A stretch of DNA of 5,278 nt, taken from the NCBI GenBank assembly GCA_003164155.1, contig PLSG01000380.1, positions 1-5,278 of the forward strand, written 5' to 3'. The stretch is from Parachlamydiaceae bacterium. GTDB taxonomy: Bacteria; Chlamydiota; Chlamydiia; Chlamydiales; Parachlamydiaceae. Shown in pieces: positions 1 to 5,278 of the stretch. The first letter of the stretch is position 1, and each line of letters begins with the position of its first letter. Below the pieces are notes generated by a model that had not been told where the DNA came from, did no database searches, and saw only the letters and a list, made by a program, of their open reading frames with translations. The position numbers were made by a program, and so were the translations under genes.

Positions 1-1
1 T

Positions 2-2137
2 GGTTCGGAGTTTGATCCTTTAATAGCTGAATTCAACAAGTTGGGCGATGGCAGCTTCCATTTTCTCAAGCATTACCGGCCCGTCGCAGGATGCACACTC
101 GATCAGCTTTTACAGAGCCTTTGTGAATTGATTAACACTGTGCCCGATAACAAAGTGGGGTTGCTTACATATTCTTGGGGAGCTTACTTAGCCCTGGCAT
201 ATCTGGCGCGTTTTCCCGATAAAGTTTCAGGGATCGTTTTGGTCAACCCCTTTGTGGTGGATAATAGGCCCTTCGGTGTAGTTATACGGACTTTTTCGGC
301 CATGCCTTTGATCAATAAAGCTTTTCTTAGGCTTGCCAGTTATGCCGCGCGCGATCAATTCATTGAAAATATCTACTATCCTGAAGTCCCAACCGAAGAG
401 AAAAAGCAGACGCTTGTGACTTTTCTTTCTTATTCCAAAGTGTGGCAAGGCTTTATTGCATATAAAGCCATGATGACGCGCGATCCCATACCTCCAAGCA
501 TTCGGTTTGTCCCTGTGCCGATCAAGGCACTGATTGGCGAAAATGACCGCCTGGCGTCTGCCTTTGAACAGCTGCCCTTTCTAAAAAGCATGACCCATTG
601 CGAGACAGAAATAGTTCCCAACGTGGGCCATGCCCTATTGCTCACCAGATATGCCTGGCTGGCGGAACAGGTATATCGCTTTTTTGGGGGAAAAGACTAC
701 CACCCTAGCGATCAGTCGCCCCAGATCGGCTATCATCCCGATGAGACGCCGCTAAATAACGCGCTCACCTATCTCGAAAAGCATTTGGCCAAGTTTCCCG
801 ATCGCCTCGCTTTGAGTTGGGTGGATCCTCAGGCACGAGAAGCGTGGAGTGGTGATTGTGCTCTAAAGCTGCCCCATAGCTCAATTACCTATCGCGAATT
901 CGACGGGTTGATATCTAGGACCGCCAAGGGATTGCGCAATTTAGGGATCTGCCGAGGGGAGCGCGTGATCATTTTTCTGCCCATGGGAGTGGGCATGTAT
1001 GCAGCTTTGTTTGCCGTGCAAAAAATAGGGGCTATTGCTGTATGTCCCGATGCTTGGGCAGACGCCGGCTATCTGGGGGCCAGTGCCGCAATTGCACATC
1101 CCCAAGCTATGATCAGCTACCAAGCGGCCTTTGACCTGGTAGGCAACTTGCCGGAATTTGCCTCCTTGAAATTCCGCATTCTGGCAGGGGCTAGTTCACG
1201 CGCATCCTATAGCGCTACCTTAGAAGAGCTCATGCAGACAGATGGGGGAGCGGATGTCGCTCCGGTGGCTTCTGAAGGCACAGCATTGATCACCTTTACT
1301 GCTGCACATTCTGGGAAGCTCTCAGGGGTGAATCGCACCCATCGGTTTTTGTCGGCTCAGTATCTCGTTTTGGATAAAGTTCTCCCGTATATGGACGATG
1401 ATAAAGACTTGCCGGCCTTTCCCCTCTTTTCCCTTTATAACTTAGCTAGAGGGAGCACTACGGTGCTACCGGCTTTAGACCCTTCAAAGCCCTCCGATAA
1501 AGATGTGGCTGTGTTAGCTTGTCAAATTTTGCATGCCGGGATTACCTGCGCGACTTTATCGCCATCCATGTTAAATAATCTTAGGGCCTTTTGTCTCAAA
1601 AGCAACCTCATTTTGACCAGTTTGCGGCGCATTGTCACCGCGGGGTCTCCCTTCGGCCGAGATAACGCCGAGGACTTTTCACGCATAGCTCCACATGCCG
1701 AGATCTGGATCTACTACGGATCCGCAGAAGTGGAACCCATAGCGTACATCGAAGCTAAAGAGCTGCTGGCGGCAGAACAGAATTCCGAGCGGGAAATCGC
1801 CCCAGAGGGGGTCAACGTGGGGCATATCTATCCAGGCCTCGCCTATAAGTTCATTCGCATTTCCAAAGACCCTATTGATGCCAGGCAGCTGGGCCTAGCG
1901 CATTTTGAGATGCCCAAAGGGCAAGTGGGCGAGTTTATCGTTTCCGGAGAACATGTGTGCGGTGATTATGGATGCAGCGATGAAGCCTTTTGGCTGGGCA
2001 ATATCATCGATGCCGACGGAAGGATCTGGCATCGCACGGGCGATCTAGCTTATGAGGATACCAACCATTGCTTGCGGATAGTTGGCAGCATCCACGATGC
2101 CATCAACCGCGACAATGATAGCCGAGGTGCAAGATGA
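2..2137 (+). CDS. Alpha/beta hydrolase fused to OleC-like AMP-binding domain (5' partial)
   Basis: The frame is open to the left edge, so the N-terminus is missing; the TTG at 41 is unlikely to be the true start. Residues are numbered from the codon at base 2. Residues 1-230 look like an alpha/beta hydrolase: nucleophile elbow TYSWGAY (Ser58), acid in GENDR (Asp182) and His210 in NVGHALL, a plausible complete triad. Residues 255-711 align by eye with OleC-type adenylate-forming enzymes: SITYREFDGL, GERVIIFLP, LPAFPLFSLYNLA, SLRRIVTAGSP, YYGSAE (572-576) and WHRTGDLAY (676-684). The P-loop is degenerate (TAAHSGKLSG, 433-442, against TSGSTGPPKG), the hinge-region GR is GS, and the roughly 100-residue C-terminal lid with the catalytic Lys is absent. 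OleBC fusions are known in actinobacterial olefin synthesis, but OleB uses Asp as nucleophile, not Ser. The domain calls are well supported; the substrate, and whether the ligase half is active, are unknown. The stop overlaps the next start as ATGA. Confidence 0.8.
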   Translation, partial: GSEFDPLIAEFNKLGDGSFHFLKHYRPVAGCTLDQLLQSLCELINTVPDNKVGLLTYSWGAYLALAYLARFPDKVSGIVLVNPFVVDNRPFGVVIRTFSAMPLINKAFLRLASYAARDQFIENIYYPEVPTEEKKQTLVTFLSYSKVWQGFIAYKAMMTRDPIPPSIRFVPVPIKALIGENDRLASAFEQLPFLKSMTHCETEIVPNVGHALLLTRYAWLAEQVYRFFGGKDYHPSDQSPQIGYHPDETPLNNALTYLEKHLAKFPDRLALSWVDPQAREAWSGDCALKLPHSSITYREFDGLISRTAKGLRNLGICRGERVIIFLPMGVGMYAALFAVQKIGAIAVCPDAWADAGYLGASAAIAHPQAMISYQAAFDLVGNLPEFASLKFRILAGASSRASYSATLEELMQTDGGADVAPVASEGTALITFTAAHSGKLSGVNRTHRFLSAQYLVLDKVLPYMDDDKDLPAFPLFSLYNLARGSTTVLPALDPSKPSDKDVAVLACQILHAGITCATLSPSMLNNLRAFCLKSNLILTSLRRIVTAGSPFGRDNAEDFSRIAPHAEIWIYYGSAEVEPIAYIEAKELLAAEQNSEREIAPEGVNVGHIYPGLAYKFIRISKDPIDARQLGLAHFEMPKGQVGEFIVSGEHVCGDYGCSDEAFWLGNIIDADGRIWHRTGDLAYEDTNHCLRIVGSIHDAINRDNDSRGAR
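2124..2129 (+). promoter_or_regulatory. Ribosome binding site for the UbiA-like gene
   Basis: GAGGTG lies four bases before the ATG at 2134, inside the last codons of the upstream fusion gene. The ATGA overlap (2134-2137) means that ribosomes ending the fusion protein can restart directly on the UbiA-like gene, so translational coupling is likely. Confidence 0.55.
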
Positions 2138-3054
2138 GTTGGCGGCTTAATCCTTGGGTCGTTTTCATCAGGGAAAGGTTTTCTCCTTTGGCTTATCTTT
2201 CGATGACTCTATTATTTGCCATTGCCAATTGTGCTTTTGCCGTCCATATCCACCAGGTACAGGTGGTTCAGGCAGGAGTTCAAGTGGGGATTTGGACGGA
2301 ACAGAAGGTCAGCGGCGAAGTTCTCTTTTTAGCCTTTTTTCTGGCGCTTTCCTTTTTCTTTAGGTTGCGGCTCTTCGACGAGCTCAGAGATTACGACATA
2401 GACCTGAAAGTAAACACCTCTCGGCCCCTGGTCCGCGGCTTACTGTCGATACGACAGATGAAACGCATGGCCTTTGGCCTGATTGTATGCGAGCTTTTGA
2501 TGGCTGGTTCTCAGGGGATCTATCCACTGCTCGTGCACGCCGTTGCCGTGGGCTTTAGCTGTTTGATGTATAAAGATTTTTTTATTGGCACATGGCTGCG
2601 CCCTCATTTTGTCATCAATGCCGTTTCTCACACGTTGGTATCGGCATTTCTCGGTTTTTCCTTGGGCTCTTTGGCTACTGAAGCTTGGATTTTAGATTTT
2701 CCCCCCGCGTACTTTTTGATGGGGCTGATCAACTGGGCTTTGTTCAATCTATTCGAATTTGCGCGCAAAACCTATGCCTCGTCCGAAGAGCGCGTGCATG
2801 TGCAAAGCTACTCCTCTATTTTTGGCCTGTGGGGTGCTATTTGGCTAAGCTTAAGTCAGGCTGTATTGGCGTGTGTGCTAGCTCAAGTATTGCTCAAAGG
2901 ATCGCCCATCCTTTGGATTATAGCTGTGGGCTTGCTGGGCATGGCTGGCTTTTACTTGGGTAATTCCAATCTTCCGCGCAGGGCTCAAATATTTAGGGGA
3001 CTGGGCAGCTTCTTCATTTTCTATTTCTTTTTGGTCTTCGCCTTGAAGCTGTAG
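2134..3054 (+). CDS. UbiA-family prenyltransferase-like integral membrane protein
   Basis: This is a 306-residue, strongly hydrophobic protein with about seven to nine membrane segments, close to the usual UbiA size. The first Asp-rich motif is clear: LFDELRDYDIDLK, with Asp82, Glu83, Asp86 and Asp90, followed by SRPLVRG (96-102). It corresponds to the NDxxDxxxD Mg-diphosphate site with Asp in place of Asn. The second motif is not the usual DxxxD. It reads FEFARKTYASSEER (207-220), followed by QSYSSIFG (224-231), a variant I associate with a UbiA subgroup carrying an E-x-x-RK...EE...YSS signature. UbiA enzymes transfer prenyl chains to aromatic or polar acceptors within the membrane; the acceptor here cannot be inferred. 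The gene is coupled to the hydrolase/OleC-like gene by an ATGA overlap, which suggests one pathway. It ends with tandem stops TAG TAA. The family is fairly sure; prenyltransferase activity is an inference. Confidence 0.8.
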   Translation: MSWRLNPWVVFIRERFSPLAYLSMTLLFAIANCAFAVHIHQVQVVQAGVQVGIWTEQKVSGEVLFLAFFLALSFFFRLRLFDELRDYDIDLKVNTSRPLVRGLLSIRQMKRMAFGLIVCELLMAGSQGIYPLLVHAVAVGFSCLMYKDFFIGTWLRPHFVINAVSHTLVSAFLGFSLGSLATEAWILDFPPAYFLMGLINWALFNLFEFARKTYASSEERVHVQSYSSIFGLWGAIWLSLSQAVLACVLAQVLLKGSPILWIIAVGLLGMAGFYLGNSNLPRRAQIFRGLGSFFIFYFFLVFALKL

Positions 3055-3084
3055 TAACCTCACTTGCATAGTCTATGCCACCTA

Positions 3085-3103
3085 AATCCGGAGGAACCGG
3101 ATT
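3085..3103. terminator. Hairpin between convergent genes, possible bidirectional terminator
   Basis: A perfect 7-bp inverted repeat, AATCCGG (3085-3091) and CCGGATT (3097-3103), encloses a 5-base loop. It sits in the 83-base gap between the stops of two convergent genes. There is no U-run on the + strand side and only three Ts on the - strand side, so an efficient intrinsic terminator is not certain. A smaller dyad, GCATAG/CTATGC (3066-3078), lies beside it. GTAGTAACC (3051-3059) is imperfectly complementary to GGTTAATACTAC (3122-3133), so the whole gap could fold as one branched structure. Confidence 0.4.
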
Positions 3104-3137
3104 AAGAGGACTAGCAACTTGGGTTAATACTACTCCC

Positions 3138-4355
3138 CTACTCTTGCTTGAGTTCAGGAGGAATGGAAGGAATGGATTTCATGACCATCTCGAGGGCATC
3201 GAACTCACTTAAGACCCTATCTAGGTCGCGCATAATCACAGGTGTATCCTGATGGGCGGCGAATTTTTCAGTTTTTAGCATCGCTTGGATAGTCAGAAAA
3301 GGCTGTCGCAAAATCATTAAGCCCATGGATTTGTCAGCTTTAAAGGTGCGCTTGGCAATTTTTTCTAACTGGGCGATGATGCTCAAAAACGGCGTTTGGA
3401 TGTCCATGTAAGTGATATTCACTTCGGTGGCTAAAGTCTTGGCTACTTCTACTAAAGTGCAAGTGGCTTGGAAGGGAGTGTCCACAAAGCCTTTTTCTTG
3501 CGCTTTTTGCACGCATTTGCCTAGAAAATGCAGCGGAAAGGCCGTTAAGGAGAGGTCGAATTTAGCTCCGGCAATAGCCATTTTTCCCAAGATAGTGGCG
3601 ATGCGCGTGGTAAGGGACTCACACGCATATTCAACCGCCTTTTCGTTGATCAGCTCTAACCTCTGGAACATATAAAAAAGCACGTAATTGATTTCTTCAG
3701 CCACCTCCTCCTTTCTCCCTTCATGCGAGGTGACGGCCGTATGCCCCAAGCTTTTAAGGCAGTTCAAAAAGTGTTGCTCGATGATCGCCACTTGGTCGAT
3801 GGCGTTGGCACTCAGTTGTACTTGAGCGCGCGCAAGCGAGTGGAGCGCAAGTTCAGTAAGCGCATCGATCCATTGACACAGATCCAGATCATGATCCCGT
3901 CTCACGCATTTTTTAGCTTCCGCGGTAAACATAGAAGTGAGCGACATCGGATTTAAAAAGCGCAGGCTAGACTTGAAGAAAGTGCGCAAAAGATCTATAT
4001 AAACTCCAGTTAAGCAAATCCAGATAGCTACAGCTATTCTAAAGGCCGCCGCATCTTCTGAGAGACCAACTCCTGCCATGACAAGGGTAATCAGCGAATA
4101 TAATAACATGCCCAGAGCAACTAGGCGCTGTTTAGAATTCTTGCAATATAGATCCATGATGCGCGAAGAGAGCTTTTCCATCCTTTGCAAAGGATAAAGG
4201 AAGAGCACATGCACCAAAGCTGTAATAAAAAGGGTCACGACCCCCACGGGAATTAGCAAAAGATTAAAGAGGGGCATTTGGAGGACTAGCTGAAGTGGAT
4301 AGGGACTTAAATAAAAAGCCGAGGCCAGAGCTAGAGAAACGAGTATACCTATCAT
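3138..4355 (-). CDS. Unrecognised four-TM membrane protein with long helical C-terminal domain
   Basis: This is a 405-residue protein from the ATG at 4355-4353. A TTG two codons upstream is also open, but AGGAG at 4365-4369 stands nine bases from the ATG and only three from the TTG, so the ATG is preferred. Four hydrophobic segments are visible near residues 2-17, 29-56, 78-98 and 105-124, grouped as two hairpins. Residues 128-405 are polar and mostly helix-forming (for example TELALHSLARAQVQLSANAI), rich in Ala, Leu, Glu and Lys, and end in a Pro-rich tail (IPSIPPELKQE). No catalytic signature, nucleotide-binding loop or known domain is apparent. It follows the peroxiredoxin-like gene by 27 bases on the same strand and is probably co-transcribed. 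Topology suggests an inner-membrane protein with a large soluble, probably cytoplasmic, domain. A scaffold or sensor role would be speculation, and no function is assigned. Confidence 0.75.
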   Translation of the reverse strand: MIGILVSLALASAFYLSPYPLQLVLQMPLFNLLLIPVGVVTLFITALVHVLFLYPLQRMEKLSSRIMDLYCKNSKQRLVALGMLLYSLITLVMAGVGLSEDAAAFRIAVAIWICLTGVYIDLLRTFFKSSLRFLNPMSLTSMFTAEAKKCVRRDHDLDLCQWIDALTELALHSLARAQVQLSANAIDQVAIIEQHFLNCLKSLGHTAVTSHEGRKEEVAEEINYVLFYMFQRLELINEKAVEYACESLTTRIATILGKMAIAGAKFDLSLTAFPLHFLGKCVQKAQEKGFVDTPFQATCTLVEVAKTLATEVNITYMDIQTPFLSIIAQLEKIAKRTFKADKSMGLMILRQPFLTIQAMLKTEKFAAHQDTPVIMRDLDRVLSEFDALEMVMKSIPSIPPELKQE

Positions 4356-4364
4356 AAACAAAAT

Positions 4365-4369
4365 CTCCT
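4365..4369 (-). promoter_or_regulatory. Ribosome binding site that fixes the membrane protein start
   Basis: CTCCT on the + strand reads AGGAG on the - strand, nine bases before the ATG at 4355 and three before the alternative TTG at 4361. The spacing favours the ATG. The site falls in the 27-base gap after the peroxiredoxin-like stop, which supports translation of both genes from one mRNA. Confidence 0.65.
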
Positions 4370-4382
4370 GATTAGTAAAATG

Positions 4383-4964
4383 TTAAACTAGATCGCAAGC
4401 CTCAGCTGGCATCCAATGCGGATCCTTGCCTTCCCATTTTATATTGCAGCCTATGGGATTGGTCAACGGTTTTGAAATTTTCTTGCCCTGAGTGTACTCC
4501 TCCAGGGCTATTTCCAAATCGTTTACGGTCATTTTGTTCGTATTGCGCGGAGAATCGACACCTCTTCCGCAATAGATCAGTTTGCGCTCTGCGTCGAAGA
4601 CATAAAAATGAGGCGTTTTCAAGGCGCCGTATTTTAAGGCGACGGTTTGTTTTTCATCGTGGAGGTACACCCATGGAAAGGCAAAGGTTTGCATGCGCAC
4701 AACCATATGTTCAAAGGAATCTTCGGGATAGGTGGCCTTGCTATTGGAATTGATTCCCACAAATACGACACCGTCTTTTTTAAAGCGATTGGCGGTTTGG
4801 CGGGTGATTTCGTCTGAGCCGGTGACATAGGGGCAGTGGTTGCATGTAAAAAAAAGCACCAAGGCTTTGGCATCCTTGAAATCGTGAAGCGTATAGCTTT
4901 TTCCGCTAGTGCTTTTGAGTTTAAAATCGATGGCTGGCGAGCCCAAGGAAAGAGTAAATGGCAT
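4383..4964 (-). CDS. Thioredoxin-fold AhpC/TSA-type (PRX-like) redox protein
   Basis: This 193-residue protein without a signal peptide is probably cytoplasmic. It opens with a peroxiredoxin-like stretch (GSPAIDFKLKSTSGKSYTL) and has a CxxC active site, FTCNHCPYV, with Cys41 and Cys44. GINSNSKATYPEDSFEHM (70-87) and LKYGALKTPHFYVFD (110-124) follow, the latter carrying the thioredoxin-fold cis-Pro118. PIGCNIKW (170-177) holds the conserved late Cys173. These features match the PRX-like group of the AhpC/TSA superfamily (the cd02969-type family, often annotated as thioredoxin family protein), including the usual length. Such proteins are presumed thiol oxidoreductases or peroxidases, with the substrate rarely known. 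Cys132 (LIYCGRG) and Cys190 are additional and may be lineage-specific. The ATG has an AGGAG ribosome binding site eight bases upstream. It is the first gene of a probable operon with the downstream membrane protein. The family is confident; the precise reaction is not. Confidence 0.9.
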   Translation of the reverse strand: MPFTLSLGSPAIDFKLKSTSGKSYTLHDFKDAKALVLFFTCNHCPYVTGSDEITRQTANRFKKDGVVFVGINSNSKATYPEDSFEHMVVRMQTFAFPWVYLHDEKQTVALKYGALKTPHFYVFDAERKLIYCGRGVDSPRNTNKMTVNDLEIALEEYTQGKKISKPLTNPIGCNIKWEGKDPHWMPAEACDLV

Positions 4965-4972
4965 AGGGTTTT

Positions 4973-4980
4973 CTCCTCTT
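4973..4980 (-). promoter_or_regulatory. Ribosome binding site of the peroxiredoxin-like gene
   Basis: CTCCTCTT on the + strand reads AAGAGGAG on the - strand. Its AGGAG core lies eight bases before the ATG at 4964, a near-ideal position that confirms this start. Confidence 0.75.
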
Positions 4981-5103
4981 GAATAAAGTTTTAGTTAAAC
5001 CAATAGCCATCTTGAACCAAGCCTAATTTTTACACTACCTTTTCCTGCATAATAACACAAGTTGTTCGGAACGTGCGATTGCTCTGCCAGCTTGGATTAT
5101 TTC
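4981..5103. other. Divergent intergenic region with small dyads
   Basis: This non-coding stretch lies upstream of both the peroxiredoxin-like gene (leftward) and rpe (rightward), so it should hold the leftward promoter. Visible elements are CTTG-AAC-CAAG (5011-5021), GTTC-G-GAAC (5064-5072) and a direct repeat AACCAA at 4998-5003 and 5015-5020, starts 17 bases apart. TATTAT on the - strand (5049-5054) resembles a -10 box but has no good -35 at the right distance. No tRNA, small RNA or riboswitch could be recognised. Confidence 0.3.
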
Positions 5104-5133
5104 TTGACGCGGCAATGCCGATTATGGTATCTA
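5104..5133 (+). promoter_or_regulatory. Possible sigma70-type promoter for rpe
   Basis: TTGACG (5104-5109) matches five of six bases of the -35 consensus. After 18 bases comes TATCTA (5128-5133), preceded by TGG, which fits an extended -10 (TGn), although the hexamer itself matches only three of six bases. A small dyad, CGGC-AAT-GCCG (5110-5120), lies within the spacer. Transcription would begin near 5140, about 35 bases before the rpe ATG. This is a pattern match only. Confidence 0.35.
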
Positions 5134-5175
5134 AATGCCAAAACTCGATCTAAAAACTTACCAAATGAAAGACAA

Positions 5176-5278
5176 ATGAATAAGCAATTTCAAGCTAAGA
5201 TAGCTACCTCCATATTAGCTGGAGATTTTGGACAATTGGCCGCAGAAGCTCGCCGCATTGAAGCCTCAGGCGCAGATT
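5176..5278 (+). CDS. rpe: Ribulose-phosphate 3-epimerase, N-terminus (3' partial)
   Basis: The 34 complete codons visible begin MNKQFQAKIATSILAGDFGQ and continue LAAEARRIEASGAD. This is the characteristic start of Rpe: the first beta strand with (P/T)SILAxDF, whose Ser12 is in the substrate phosphate/active-site region, followed by the helix leading to GADxxHxDxMDG, which lies beyond the window edge. Rpe is a TIM-barrel metalloenzyme that interconverts D-ribulose 5-phosphate and D-xylulose 5-phosphate in the pentose phosphate pathway and the Calvin cycle. Thr replaces the more common Pro before Ser12. No strong Shine-Dalgarno precedes the ATG (only GAAAG), and the start overlaps as ATGA the stop of a tiny upstream frame. 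It is transcribed away from the peroxiredoxin-like gene. Identity is good despite the short fragment; related ribulose/allulose-phosphate epimerases cannot be fully excluded. Confidence 0.88.
   Translation, partial: MNKQFQAKIATSILAGDFGQLAAEARRIEASGAD

Noticed and set aside
41..43. TTG as the start of the hydrolase fusion
   Set aside because: The frame stays open to base 2 and the hydrolase fold needs residues upstream; no ribosome binding site is seen before this TTG.
2088..2137. Frameshift explaining the missing OleC C-terminal domain
   Set aside because: No other frame downstream encodes the lid domain; the UbiA-like gene starts at once in frame 1, so the domain is truly absent.
2685..2963. 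92-codon frame on the + strand inside the UbiA-like gene
   Set aside because: It is an out-of-frame shadow of a clear UbiA-like protein, with a Cys- and Arg-rich composition and no domain.
4359..4361. TTG as the start of the four-TM membrane protein
   Set aside because: AGGAG is only three bases away, too close; the ATG at 4355 has a nine-base spacing.
4472..4753. 93-codon + strand frame opposite the peroxiredoxin-like gene
   Set aside because: It is antisense to a strongly recognisable family and has Arg/Cys-rich shadow composition.
4981..5175. tRNA, small RNA or riboswitch in the divergent gap
   Set aside because: Only short dyads of 4 bp stem are seen, with no cloverleaf, conserved aptamer core or terminator hairpin with a U-run.

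Overview
The window reads as ordinary, gene-dense bacterial chromosome: about 96% coding, moderate GC, ATG starts mostly with AGGAG-type ribosome binding sites, and one ATGA gene overlap. No mobile element, tRNA, rRNA or CRISPR array was found. The taxon cannot be fixed from this sequence. Its style would fit a Gram-negative lineage such as an environmental Chlamydiota or a gammaproteobacterial intracellular group, but this is only a guess.

Bases 2-3054 (+ strand) hold two translationally coupled genes, probably the 3' end of a longer operon that begins outside the window. The first is a 5'-truncated fusion of a serine-type alpha/beta hydrolase with an adenylate-forming domain that aligns by eye to OleC, the olefin beta-lactone synthetase. 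This domain has lost the usual P-loop residues, the hinge-region Arg and the whole C-terminal lid domain. The second is a UbiA-family membrane prenyltransferase-like protein. Together they suggest a lipid or isoprenoid-linked modification pathway of unknown product, and this pair is the most unusual part of the window.

Bases 3055-3137 separate these genes from a convergent pair and contain nested inverted repeats, which may form a bidirectional terminator.

Bases 3138-4964 (- strand) hold a likely two-gene operon. A thioredoxin-fold peroxiredoxin-like protein with a CxxC motif comes first. After a 27-base gap follows a 405-residue protein with four predicted N-terminal membrane segments and a long helical soluble domain that I do not recognise.

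Bases 4965-5175 form a 211-base divergent regulatory region with small dyads and a possible promoter. At 5176 the start of ribulose-phosphate 3-epimerase (rpe) begins and runs off the right edge.
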